Assembly (NCBI RefSeq): GCF_028009165.1 | Contig: NC_079242.1 | Location: 434,001-498,000 of the forward strand | Origin: Akanthomyces muscarius | Taxonomy: Eukaryota > Ascomycota > Sordariomycetes > Hypocreales > Cordycipitaceae | Direction of reading: 5' to 3' | DNA length: 64,000 nt | The notes under the pieces: generated by a model | What the model was told of the DNA's origin: nothing | Database searches by the model: none | The model's input: only the letters and a program-made list of their open reading frames with translations | Translations under genes and position numbers: made by a program | Part shown: positions 43,937 to 56,113 of the stretch, piece after piece | Numbering within the stretch: the first letter of the stretch is position 1 | Layout: each line of letters begins with the position of its first letter

Positions 43937-46106
43937 GTATGAACAGGAGACCCAGCCGACTGTAGAATAAGAAGAGCGCCGGATCGGCGAGGCGCGCAAC
44001 GGGGGAGATTGAGCGGCTATCTCTCAGCCATGACTGCTGATGGCCACGCGCGCAAGAGAGCTGCTCCGAGAGGCGCACGAGAGAGAAACGAGAGAGAAAC
44101 GAGAGAGAAAGAGTGTGTGAAGAAGAGGGGAGGAAGAAGGGTGGACAGATGCAGATATGGAGCGTGCCGGGCTCCGAAAAGTACAGCCTTGCGGACAAGG
44201 GCTAGTTAGGGAGGGGAAAGATATGGAGAAGAGTTTGCAGAAGATGAAGGAATACGCCGGAGAGCAAGAAACAATTAGCAGCAGTCCCAGCGCCGAAGCA
44301 CTTATTAGTTGGCCCCGGAAAAAAGGTTTATGAAAGGTTGCATTCTTTAACCCCCCGCTGCGCCGGCGTTGGAGAGAGAGAGAGAGTGTGTGTGTGTGTG
44401 TGAAAACAAGCAGCGCCATGACAAAAAGAAACAGCACTAATTAGACAAGACGCAGATTACAGCACAGACTAAAAAGGGTGATGTGCCGAGATTACTCAGG
44501 CTTTCCTCAGATACAGAGCAGGAGTTTCGACATCTGCGACGGCAAGAGGGCATCGCTGAAGGATATTATTTAGCTGCGGCCGTTGCGAGCAGTAGCCGTG
44601 CGAAAGCCTCTTTTTCAAATCATGGCGCAAAAAAAGCCACATTGATCTCGCGCGGCTTGCTTCTGCCCTAGGCGGGAGCCGGGCCGCTTTTCTGGTGGAC
44701 AAGGAGTAGAAAGGGCCGATGAAGACAGCCAAGACGGGGACCTCCCTCTGTCTCTCCATTCTCTTGTCATGATCTATTAGGTTTCGGTCTTGTTCCTTTC
44801 TTTCTTGGCCCCCAATCGTTGAACTCCCGGCGTCGGGGTCGTGGGCGCAGAAATTTCTAGTCGTTCTTTTCGCGTGGGATTGCAGACAGACAAAGGTATA
44901 ACTAGGTGAAATTTCAGTTTCAATTTGATAATAGCGCCCACCCCCCGGCCTTGTATTGAGCGGCGTCTCTCCACTCACAAAACCCACAGAGCAGCGGGAG
45001 CATCTCCGGAATGGAGAACCAGCGCCGTGGACACTTTTGTGGTTTTACCTGTAATGTTTTCGCAAACCTTCCCTCAAAGAGAGAATCGTTGTCAAGTGTG
45101 GTCCAGCATCGAAGTCTTGTGGTGCGCTGGATGACCAATTGCCAAGTCCGTCAAAGAAACTCGGATCGCAAAGGCGCGAGCCTGTCTCGGTAATTAATCA
45201 CGGCTGGCCTCGCTGCCCCATGACGCATGCAGTGCGTTGTCCTCAATGTAACCCATCCTTGCGCAGAAGATGAAAGAAAAAAAACGGACCAGGGAAAGGT
45301 AACATATTCGTTAGTCTTTGAACTTTTGAAGAACGACTGGGTGGTGGATTAGGCGGAGCATTTTTGCGCAGAGTGTGCTCCGTCGCGTCGCCGCAGAGAC
45401 ACGAAGGGAACATCAAGGGCGGCGCAATTTCAAGCCCAGATATTGCCTCCACACAAAAGCTATTACCCGCACAGGGATTCACAGTGCGGCACAAACCATC
45501 GCCAGGGAGGCGAGGTCCCAACCACTCCATGGATCGTGGATGGGATGAACAGGACGGCATAGTTCTAGCGGATTATCTTTGCAGAACACATGAAAAGTTC
45601 ATGCTCGGTTGTAACCCCTCCCTCCTCTGGCTAGCCTCCAACGCATCGTCTTTGGTGGTCAAGCCCACCGGCACTTGGACCGCCCCCAGAGCGCCACCGT
45701 CTGTGCGAGGGAGGGACCCGATCTGCTGGTAAGTTAACAACCCTGCGCGCTCTTGGCTCTCTCTCTTATCCGTTCTCTGCTCTGGCAGACCAATTCATTG
45801 TCCACCTACTGGAATAGAGAGAGGCTGGACTACTGTCCAATTACCTCGTGCCAGTGGAGGAGACGTCTGCCAAGACCATCCTTCTATTCCCTACTATTAA
45901 TCGTCCTCGCTTGTACTACCTCGAGACCAGCCCTTTCCCCACCCCAAAGGGAGAGAGAGAATGCTGCAACGGTCGTGTCTGTTCTTCTGTGCGATATACC
46001 CAATTTTGCAGCCGTCGCGCTGAAAGCGTGTGTTCCGGAGAGTGTGTAGAATCACGCTTGTAACAATTTCACGCTTCAAGGAGCCAACTTTGGCCTGCGA
46101 CGACAT
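43937..46106. other. Gene-free divergent interval (2.2 kb)
   Basis: Upstream regions of the receptor (-) and the permease (+). It contains tandem GAGAGAAAC-like words at about 44088-44110, the GA/GT compound microsatellite at 44372 and an AT-rich middle. The longest frame (163 codons, 44496-44987 minus) has no recognisable domain. Confidence 0.5.
44372..44402. repeat. Compound (GA)n(GT)n microsatellite
   Basis: About eight GA dinucleotides run directly into about eight GT dinucleotides, in non-coding DNA about 440 bp upstream of the receptor gene. Confidence 0.9.
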
Positions 46107-47991
46107 ATGGAGAAACCAGCAGGTCCCGCGACGGCCCCCGACGCCGAGTCCCAGCCCGAGGCCGTGGATGCTGCCGCCGGGCCGGACGCCAGCGCGGCGT
46201 GGAACGAGGCTCTCAACAAGGAGCTGCAGGAGGGCTTCACCAGCAATGATCGTCTGGACATGCAGCGCATGGGCAAGAAGCAGCAGTTTCGCGTGCGTTG
46301 TCCTCCCTCTCCCGTCACATCTTGCAGAGTGTGGCCGCTAACTTGCGTTTTCTGGTGTAGAGAAACTTCCGCCTCCTATCCACCATTGGCTTCACAACCT
46401 GTGTCATGGGCACCTGGGAGATTCTCCTAACGCAAGTTCTTTATCATGTCCTTCCTTCCTCTGCTACCACACTAACACGTTCGCTTGCTCCCTTTTAGAT
46501 CCAACACACAGGGCCTCACAGCCGGCGGCATGCCCGGCCTGTTCTGGTCCCTCTGCTGGGCTTACACCGGGCAGTTCTTCATCGTCCTCTCCCTCGCCGA
46601 GATGGCGTCCATGGCCCCGACCGCCGGGGGCCAGTACCACTGGGTGTCCGAGTTTGCGCCTCGACAGCACCAGAAGCTCCTGAGCTACCTATCCGGTACG
46701 TGTGTCCCCAGCGCCGTCATCTCTGAAACAACGGCTTTCATTGCTAAATAAAGAGCTGACTTGTGCCAGGATGGCTTTCCGCCGTGTCATGGCAGTCTAT
46801 TGTCGCGCTCGACGCCTTTCTCATCGGCTCCATCATCCAGGGCCTGATAACGCTCAACAACATGAGCTACAGCCCCGCGCGGTGGCAGGGCACGCTGCTC
46901 GTCATGGCCTCAGTGTTCGCCATATCCCTCTTCAACGTCTTTGGCGCCAAGCACCTGCCGCTCGCCGAGGGTCTCTTTGTGACCATTCACCTCTTTGCCT
47001 TTTTCCCCGTCATCGTCACGCTGCTGGTGCTGGCGCCCAAGCAGGCCGCCGTCGACGTCTTTACTGGCTTCACCGATAACGGGGCCGGGTGGCCGTCGGT
47101 CTCGCTCGCCGTCATGGTCGGCCAGGTCTCGACCATGTTTGTCGTGCTGGGGTCCGACTCGGTCGCCCACATGTCCGAGGAGATTGAGGACGCGGGCATT
47201 ATTGTACCCCGCGCCATGGTCTGGTCCTTTTTGCTCAATGTGCCGTTTACCTTTGGCCTGCTGCTGACGTACCTCTTTTCAATCGGCAATGTCGAGGAGG
47301 CGTTGAAGGATAAAACGGGGTTTCCATTCATGTATGTGTTCCGGGAGTCGACGGGCAGCGTCCGCGGTGCGACGGGTCTGACCATTGTGGTGCTCATTCT
47401 GCTCATCATGGTCACCATTTCGAGCCTGGCGTCCACGTCAAGACAGACGTTTGCATTTGCCCGTGACAACGGCCTTCCGTTTTCCAAGTGGCTTGGCAGT
47501 GTAAGTCCTGGTATGTTCTCTTTGTCTGATCTTGAGATCTAATATTTCCCTAGGTCCACCCCACATGGCATGTTCCTGTCAACGCCGTCACTTTCACCTG
47601 CCTCTTCAGCATGGTTCTTTCACTCATCAACATTGGATCCACGGTCGCCTTCAACGCTATGCTCTCTCTATCCACCGTGGCACTCATGGCGACTTACGTT
47701 ATTTGTCTCGGCTGCGTCGCTTTCAGACGTCTTCGCGGCGAGCCACTCCCACACTCGCGCTGGTCACTTGGTCGGTGGGGGTTGCCCGTCAACATTACTG
47801 CCCTTGTCTACGCTTGTTGGTCTTTTTTCTGGAGCTTCTGGCCCAACAGCTATCATCTCACCGCGGAAAACTTTAACTGGGCGTGTGTACTCTTTGTAGG
47901 ACTCATGAGTTTGTCTGCCGTGCTCTACTACACCCGTGCCCGACATATTTATCAGGGTCCAGTGGTCCTCATTCAAAAGCCGAGAGAGTAA
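46107..47991 (+). CDS. APC-family amino-acid/GABA/choline permease
   Basis: Five exons: 46107-46292, 46361-46431, 46499-46695, 46770-47500 and 47554-47991, giving 540 aa. Intron 2 uses a GC donor (GCAAGT at 46432) with CTAAC branch and TTTTAG acceptor; no GT donor preserves the frame there. The other donors are GTGCGT, GTACGT and GTAAGT. A 60-residue hydrophilic N-terminus precedes about twelve membrane segments. Diagnostic blocks of the fungal amino-acid/choline transporter group are NFRLLSTIGFTTCVMGTWE, GGMPGLFWSLCWAYTGQFF, EMASMAPTAGGQYHWVSEFA, GSDSVAHMSEEIEDAG and AFARDNGLPFSKWLG. It would import an amino acid, GABA or choline by proton symport at the plasma membrane; the exact substrate cannot be read from sequence. 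It converges on the ABC transporter with 159 bp between stops. Confidence 0.94.
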
Positions 47992-48150
47992 ATTTCAGCT
48001 ACTGTAATCTGTTTCTGAAGACGAGTCTTTCCTACAGTATTGCGAATATATGACTTTTACGAGAGACTATATAGAAAATTATGCGAAATCCTGCGCCCTT
48101 ATAATTGTTGAGCTGAAATCTTCAGAGCGAATAATGCCTTGTCAGGCATA

Positions 48151-51100
48151 TCACTCCCTCGTCACTATCTCGCCCTTGGATAGCTCAATCTGAACATCGC
48201 AGTCGTCAATCGTGTTTGTCCTGTGCGCAATGGTAATGACCGTGCAGTCCGCAAAGGCTTCTTTGAGCGCCGTTTGGATCGCAGCGTCAGTCTCGTAGTC
48301 AATGTTGCTTGTGCCCTCATCTACGAGCACCACCCTGCTGTCAATCTCCTGATTTCGCAAGATTGCACGCGCAATGCATAGCATTTGCAACTGCCCGCCG
48401 GACAGACCGACATCTTCCAGCTTGCTGTCCAAGCCCCCTTTCTCTTGCACCATTTCCCAGAGATTCAAGCGGACCAGCTCCTCCTTTGCTTCCTCATCCC
48501 TTGCACGAACATTTTGGTCGCTGGTTTCGTTGATTTGGAATGGCAACAGGTTGTCGCGAACAGTCCCGCTAAATCTTATAGAGTGTTGCGAAATGGTGAT
48601 GAGACGGGCGCGCAGCTCATCAGGTGCAATCGTGGAAACGTCAACTCCGTCAATGAGGATTTTCCCTGAATAGTTCAAGAACCCCAAAAGAGTGAGAATC
48701 ACAGAAGACTTTCCGCTGTTAAATACGTCAACAATTGTCTCCGTCGTTATAACTCTCTGCGAAGCTTACCTGCCGGTGCGTCCTCGCAGTCCTACTTTTT
48801 GACCTGGGGCAATTATGAAGGATACATTTCGCAGTGCAATTTTGTCTCCATCTTCCGGGCTGTTGTATACATTAGCAGCGTCAAAATGGTGTTACCAATG
48901 CGAATCACGCATGAGGGGCCATACTTGTACCGAGCAGTGACATCTTCAAACTCAATCTTGCCTTCCTGCGGCCATTCTCGAGGGAGCTTCGTCAGTGTAT
49001 CGCGGGGTTCAACCGGCGTTTCATTGTTGAATAGATGAATGCGCAGAAGCGATCCTAGCGAAGTCTCGAGTCTAGTCCAGGCATTGATAAATGCATCTAG
49101 CGTTGGACCGATTGCTATGATTTGCATGAATGCCAAACCCAGGCCCGCTTGAGAGGTGGACTGGGGCATTCGAATACCAATTACCACCAGTCCGATGGCA
49201 AGAACACCCGACATACAGTCCAGAACAAATCCAAGCCATCTCTGGATCGAATACAGCATGTAAAAGGGCTTTTGTGAGGTGTCGATGAGTTTGTAGCTCT
49301 CTTTCAAGAACTCTTCTTCCCAACCAAAGGCTCGAATGTGGCGTAGACCGCTGGAAATCTCCAAAAACTCCGTGTAAAGCGGCGTGTGGGCTTCAAGTTC
49401 AAGATGGCGCATTTGGCGAGAGGTGCGGAGGTAGTAGTACTGCAGTGCACAGGCGGTGATGATAATCCCGGCAACGACAATGGACATCCATTTTGAGCTG
49501 GCAAGAATAGCTCCGTATTGAACAACCAGCGCAAAGAATGACTAAATTGACCGTTAGAGGGCAGTCCCATCGCGATCTTTCATGAACCTACGTATAAAAC
49601 GAAGGACAGCGTGCCAGGCAAGAGTCTCGCCAGAATGGTCATATCTTGGCTATATCTGCGACAATGTTAGAACTCGTTGCAGTTGAATACTATTTAGGTA
49701 ACATGCTTATTGAGGATGGAGCCGTGGCCTGTTTTGGTGAGAAAGTTGAGCGTTGATCTAAGTAGAAGTCAGGATTCTCGTGTATACAATCACCAGAGCA
49801 TAAATTGGGGCGATACCTCATGACAGTCTCAGAAAAGGTCCTATGCAGCGCCATTGCCGAGCGGGGCACAATTCTTGTGTAATAGAACCTACAAAATGTC
49901 AGAATTTTGCTTGCGCCGTTGCGGTGGGCTGCGACATACCAAAAGCTAAATGCACCAAAAACGGCACATAAAACTGCCAGGCTTGCGTAGCCAATATAGT
50001 ACAGCTTGTTCGCCGGGGCCACCTCGATCCATATACGCATATAAATGTCTGCGACGAGCTTCGGTCAGTTCGACGAGCTGCCACGGATAATTAGCACCTT
50101 GTACCTGGAAGCAACTCGAGAGCAGACATGGCCATTTGCATGACCAAGTAGAGGCAAAACCACCAAATTCCCATCGATTTGAGAAGCATTCCGTATAGCC
50201 CGACCTTGCTGACTCCTCGAAAGTCTACCACTTCGGCACTCGAACTGGCCTTTGCGAGCAGTTGCGCATCCTTGGTCGACATGTCGCTCGTGTCGCTCGC
50301 AGCTGGCTTAGTCTTTGCCGGTTGTTGGAGAGCTTCCAAAAGGTCTCGGCGTTGTTCTTCTTGTTTTGTGTTTGTTCGTACGGAAACTTTGCCTTTTCCA
50401 TCAAAGACGAGAACTTGGTCGGCCTCGTCAAGGCACTCGGCTGGCATCATGGTCAGCTCTCACGACGAGTCAAGCATGTGCTAGAAGCTGAAGCTTACGA
50501 AGATGCGTAGAGAGAATGACCGTGCAGCGTGACTGCCGCAAAATTCCATTCTCGCCAAAAAGCCCCGAGAATATTGCCATTGCGGTGGGATGATCAAGAG
50601 CGCTGAATATGTCATCTAGCACCATGAGATGTGCCTCGAGATACAGTGCTCTGGCAAGCGACTGTGCAGAGAGCAGCGTACAGTGTTAGTTGATGGCAAC
50701 TTGGAACAGATTGAAGGAAATGATGGAAGGAGATACAAAAAGAAACAAATTAGAAAAGAAATAACGAGGAGCAACGGTGGTTCAACTCACCAGCCTTTGT
50801 CTTTGTCCTCCACTGAGATTGGAGCCGTTGCTACCAATGATGTAGCGGTCTCCTTCTGGAAACTGCTCTATGTCTTCTTTCAGACGACAGACTCCTATGA
50901 TGCGGTCATAGCGATCCTGGTCAAACGAACTCGGCCCTACAACGTTGTCTTGGATGGAAGTATTGCGAAGCCACACATGCTGGTCACAGTATCCAACAGG
51001 CCCTTCTCTTTCAATAGACACGACACCTTGCTGGACCTCTGCTTCGCCAATGACGGAGTGTAAAAAGGTCGATTTTCCCGATCCGACAGCTCCGACTGCT

Positions 51101-53093
51101 ACAGTCAATGAGCCCTGCGCTGCGGTGAAGTTGACATTCCGAAGTATAGCTGTATCATGGCCGGCAGGAGCAATGTCGACATTGGCAAACTCGACAACAG
51201 GGTTATTATGGCATGTCCTTTCGCTACTCTCTTGGTGCTTCTCCATTTGTGCCACTTTCCTTCCCGCTTCGCTATGCAACACAGATTTTTCAACATCCAA
51301 CGCATTACTCTCGTGGCCAATGACACGCGTATCTTTATTCTCCTCTGTGCAAAAGAACTCTTGGATACGGCCGAGACTGCGCATCATGGTCATGACAGTG
51401 CCGTAGGACTGGATGGACAATGCCAGGGGATGCTGCACGAGACCAACGATGGCCAAGGCCGGGAAAACTTGCTTTGCATTGACCACGCCCCCCAGCCCGG
51501 TCCAAAACAGCGCGCCGGCAAAAAGCACTGCGGGTGTTCCGATATCTACAAACAGCAGGGAGAAGTTGAGCCACGCCAGGACATTTCGATAGTGTATCGA
51601 CGCCGTCAACTCCGCTGCCCGTTGCGTCTCGAGAAACTCCACCATGGTCGGACCAAGGCCATTCATCTTGATCGACGTGAGCTGCGACAGCACGTTGGAG
51701 GTTTCCTTGACACGATGCTCAATGGCCGTGTTCCACTGCCCAAACGCGGTTGCCGTGCTGGTGCCGAGATAGTAGCCTGACAGGACGGAAATGACGAGCG
51801 GGACGACAACCAGCACAAAGGAGTAGCTGACGAGCAGCGACAGCAGGTACATGCCCAGCCCGGCCTGAAAGAAGCTCAGCGGAATGACGTACAGCTGCGC
51901 GAGGCCGAGGGCGATGCCCTCAATGTCCGCCGTCATGAGCGTCACGACGGAGATCTTCTTGGCCTCGCGCATCGAGAGCCGGCTACACTTGGCAAAGAGC
52001 TCCGTGATGAGGGCACCGCGAATTTGGGCGAGGAGGCGGTAGCTCATGTGCTTTCCAAAGTTGTTGGTCACGGCGAAGCCGACAAAGGCCAACACCGTGG
52101 CGCCGATCAGCGCGTTTCCGCTTTGAGGAGAAGACGAGGAGGCGCTCCCTTGGAGGTGTGCAATGACTCTCTGCATAATGAACGGCTGGGAAAAGGCCAG
52201 TCCGGTGGAACACAGCTGCGGGATGATTATGGCGAGAAACGCCAGCGGCATGCACCAGAAGCACACCATGGCAAGGCTGAGACCGGAGGAGGAGGTCGTG
52301 GTTCTGCTCCATCGCCGACTGAATTTATCGTGCAGGAGCTCCGCAGCAAATTCGGGGCCCAGGCCTCCAATGTCATCCACGGTGATGTCGTGTCCGTAGC
52401 CATAGGTCAGCAGCGGGTTCACCCACAGAAAGCACAGCCGACCCCAAAATCCGCTCGTTGACTCCCGCCCAATGTGAGGCGACGGGTGCAGTATCAACCT
52501 CGTTTTGGGAATCTCTTCGACCAACACCATGGCCAGCTTGAGGCCTGCAGTGACAGCAGCAACGGCGCCCAGCGGAGCCAGGCCGTCGCGGGAGAAGAAT
52601 GACCGGCTCTTGGTGGCGTCGAGGAGCATGGTCATGGAGATGTAGGTGCTGGACAAGGCGGAAGACTGCAAGTTGTGGAGGTGATGGGCATAAATGACGG
52701 CAGAAATCGTAAGCGATGCCACAGTAGAGATAACCGTGGCGGCTAGAGATGCATGTGTGTGAGAATCGGTGAGGTAGCGTCGAAGAACGAGCGTCGCAAT
52801 GTCAGTTGCCACGATTCCAGCTGCAATACCCTAATTTTTTTTGGGTCAGTTGTTAATTGGTACACTTCTTGACTAGAGCATTGGGAAGTCATACGTACCA
52901 TTTTTATCCAGAGCAAGAGAGTGGTGCGGACGCAGCGCTCCTGGCGAAGAGCCTGGAGAGCGACCCATGGTGCGAGGAGGATGGCCAGGGTCGCCGGCGC
53001 AATGCCCATGACGACATCTTCAAAGGTCAGGGTAAAGTCAAAGATGGAGTGGATGGGCGGCCAGAAGCTCTGGTCTGTGGCAAAAGTTGACAT
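48151..53093 (-). CDS. ABCC/MRP-type full ABC transporter
   Basis: Eleven exons: 53093-52899, 52830-50791, 50661-50499, 50440-50105, 50048-49940, 49888-49817, 49757-49707, 49655-49592, 49541-48925, 48859-48770 and 48715-48151, giving 1433 aa. All joins are in phase. Intron 7 appears to use a GC donor (GCATGT, 49706), restoring ILNKYSQDMT. The order is TMD0-like N-terminal helices, TMD1, NBD1, TMD2, NBD2. NBD1: Walker A GAVGSGKST (about 645-653), signature LSGGQ (737-741), Walker B LMVLDD with Asp instead of the catalytic Glu, as usual for ABCC. NBD2: Walker A GRTGSGKSS (1242-1250), LSGGQ (1350), Walker B VVLVDE (Asp1378-Glu1379) and His1410. ATG 53093 (MSTFATDQSFWP...FDFTLTFED) matches ABCC N-termini. 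It probably exports conjugated metabolites or xenobiotics at the plasma or vacuolar membrane; the substrate is unknown. Confidence 0.93.
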
Positions 53094-54229
53094 TGTTCGC
53101 GCGTACAAGTAGAGCCAGAAGCCGAGCGCTGTGTTTTTGGTCCACGCAGCTGGGAGGTGTCCTCTGGGGGAAGGGGGGCCAAAAATGAGACCGGAGGAGT
53201 GACTTTGTTTTCTAAGTTCTACAATCTGGAGAGAAAGTACTTTTGTGCGGTTGGTAGGAGGAACAGTTCGGCCGGGGAAATTTGTTGGATGGGCCAACAC
53301 TGCGGACTCACAGCCGCCTTTGCGACTAACACCGCTCTCATGCAGGCGAGGTGGCTAGACCCCGCTGGTGATGGCCGCATACATGCAATGCAGCCTGATA
53401 ACAGTCGAATGAGCATTGATCCGTAATCCTTTGCAGTGGAGTAGTAGCGCCTCACCGCGGTCCTCTAATTGATCTGCGCGGCCGAGTAAAGCAAGGTTGA
53501 CTCGATGTTGGTAGCAGAACGCCAACCTGTCGGTGTTGGGAGCCACCATTGCATGTGAGGCTGCGCTAGCATACGACTAGAGCGGCGGTAATGCGAAGGC
53601 GCAATAAGCACAACCAACGCAGCGTTACACTAAAAGCCGATGCATGAGAGACGATGAAAAGCACTACCAGTAGCAAGTATGGGATGTTTGCGAGAGTCGG
53701 CCTAGACATGCTTACGTCCAGATGGTGCCGTACACCAAACGGCAGACAAGGCGGCTCGTCCTCTACACTCACGGCCCATTGAGCCTTTTCTTACTGCAAA
53801 ATGAGGGGCGTGTGAGTACTTGTGTGCATAAATCAACTGCGGGGATGATCGCGCACGGTGAGAGGAGAGGAACGGATGAGCAGGTGCGGAGTAGAGGATT
53901 GAGGCTGGTGGCGTTTTCGTTGGCTTGGCAAAAGATGGTAGTGCCCGTGAACGAGATGGTGCCAAGAATCCAGAGCGGTGTCTTTTCTCAAGATTCACGC
54001 ATTGAAAAGCTGTTAAAAGAGTATTGACGAGTCAGATTCAAAGCAATGGCGACGTATCTCGTTGCTACTTGAGAATTGAGGCGCCAGATCCTAAGCATGG
54101 TGGTTTCTACAGCGGAGTCGCAGCATAGGCAAATTCATCAGTAGTTCATATAAAGCTCATTCGATTCATATATACGTTAAAATCGACTATTTTCTTTTAT
54201 ACACGTACATCATTCATAAATTTGATGCA
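53094..54229. other. Intergenic region (1.1 kb)
   Basis: Promoter side of the ABC transporter (right of 53093) and 3' side of the PTR2 gene (left of 54230). The frame of ABC exon 1 stays open to 53300 without a better start. Short frames only; AT-rich near 54150-54220. Confidence 0.5.
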
Positions 54230-56113
54230 CTACTGTTCCAAACGCTTCTCCTTGGCGGCCTGGAGACCCTCGGCCTCGTTGCCGATCTCCAGCTGAGGCT
54301 CGTCGCGGTCCAGGTCGTACATATCCTCCTCCTGGCCGTCGTAGTGGCGGAACAGGATGTAGCAGGCGCAGCCGGCGATAAAGGACGAGATGGCGACACC
54401 CGAGTACATCCAGACAAACTTGGGGTTCTTGGAGACGGGGACGAGACCCTCGGAGATGGCCGAGCCGAAGGCGTTGGTGAAGAGGTAGATGCTCTGGACA
54501 AAGGACTTCATGCTGGGAGGGGCCTTGGTGTAGGCGTACTCGAGACCGGTGACGGAGATGAAGATTTCCGCAAGACCGATGAAGACGTAGGCAGGCACCT
54601 GGACGGCAATGTGGACATTGTTGGGGAGGGTCTTGCCGTCCGGGCCGACGGCGGCGGCGCAGCGGTCCTTGTCGCCGGGGAAGCTGTAGCAGGGGCCGGC
54701 GTTGTAGATGAGGTGCTGGACAATGGCGGCGTAGGCGAGGCAGAGGGCGGCGAACCAGAAGCCAATGGTGATGCGGGCAATGGGGCGCAGCTCGATGCCC
54801 ATCTTGCGGAGGACGGGGTAGACGAGACGGTCGAGGAGCGGGGTGAAGATGAGGATGGAGAGCGGGTCAAAGTTTTGCATAAAGTCGTTGGGCATGCCGT
54901 GGCCCTGCATCTGCTCGGCCTGGGTGACAAAGTTGGAGGAGAACTGGCCGTAGCAGACCCAGAAGATGGGGTAGAACATGAAGACCTTGCAGGCGCGGAG
55001 GGCGCGCTTGAGCTCGTCGACAAAGTGGTCGTCCCAGTGGACGGGGCTCTTGCCGTGGGCGGCGCGCCAGGCGTTCTTGGGGGCGTCGGTGCTGCGGCCG
55101 GCAATCATCATGCCGATGGCCTTGAAGGCGTCGGTGATGATGGAGCCCTGCGGGGGGCGGATGATGTACGACTTGCGGCGGAGGACGAGGACGAGGATGC
55201 CGACGTTGAACATGCAGAAGCACATGAGGAAGGCGGTCCAGAAGCCGGCGTAGAGCTCCATGAAGGGCGTGGCCATGAGGGAGAGGGCGCCAATGTTGAT
55301 GCACCAGTAAAAGACCATGTAGATGCGCTGGTAGGTGATGGCGGGGTCGATGATGACGCGCTCGCCGGTGGCCTCGGTGCGGATGGCCATGCGGCGGCGC
55401 TGGTACTGGTCGGCGACGAGGGGCGCAATGTTGGACTTGATGCCGCCGGTGCCGAAGCCGATGATGATGATGGCGACAATGTAGCCGGGGAGGCCGGCCA
55501 TGTCGCGGGTCGAGGGCAGCGAGGTGACCCAGAGGATAAGCAGGCCGACCCAGTAGACGGCGCAGAAGATGAGGATGGTCTTGTACTTGCCGAGGTACTG
55601 GTCGGAGATGATGGCGCCGAGGATGGGCGTGACGTAGCAGAACCACTGGAAGAAGAGGTTGAGGCCGGTGGCGGCCTGGTGGCCCATGCCGAGGCCCTTG
55701 GCGCCGTCGGCGCCGTGCTTGTCGTGGCTGATGTAGTTTTGGAAGAGGCCTTGGGCGCCGTAGTAGGTGAAGCGCTCCGTCAGCTCGACAAAGGCGATGA
55801 GGAAGGCCGACGCGGGCAGGCTCTCGCCGACGCGGCGCAGGGTGCCGCGCTCGTGGGCGGTGGGCTCGTCGCCGTCGGGCGTGGGCAGGCCCGTCTCGAG
55901 GTCCTCCTTCTTCTCAACGGAGAGGGCGTCGGGTTCCTGGAGGTAGCCGCCGGCGGCATCGTGGTGCTTGTTGGGGACGCGCTCCGAGAACTCCTCATGG
56001 AGCCTGGTAGGCGGGAGAAGAAGAAGCAAATGTTAGACATGGGGTTCGTATAAGTGGACGAGAAAAGGGTCTCCGTCTTACTCTACAGCGACATCCTCGT
56101 GGTTCTGGGCCAT
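54230..56113 (-). CDS. PTR2: PTR2-type oligopeptide:H+ symporter (POT/NPF family)
   Basis: Two exons: 56113-56082 (32 nt) and 56003-54230, donor GTAAGA and acceptor CTACCAG with CTAAC branch, giving 601 aa. The tiny first exon supplies MAQNHEDVAV. The proton-coupling ExxER motif is ELTERFTYYG (about 82-91). The POT signatures GFGTGGIKSNIAPLVADQY (about 195-215) and FYWCINIGALS are present, and about twelve membrane helices follow the usual 6+6 plan with a long central loop. A hydrophilic C-terminus rich in Glu and Asp ends KEKRLEQ. It imports di- and tripeptides at the plasma membrane; in yeast the homologue is controlled by nitrogen source and N-end-rule peptides. Very GC-rich third positions leave a long open antisense frame over the whole gene. 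No GATA-factor analysis was attempted. Confidence 0.96.

Noticed and set aside
54344..56053. 569-codon open frame on the plus strand opposite PTR2
   Set aside because: It is the shadow of a GC3-rich gene: its sequence is a Gly/Asp/Glu/Val/Ala low-complexity run with no domain, whereas the minus strand is a perfect POT transporter.
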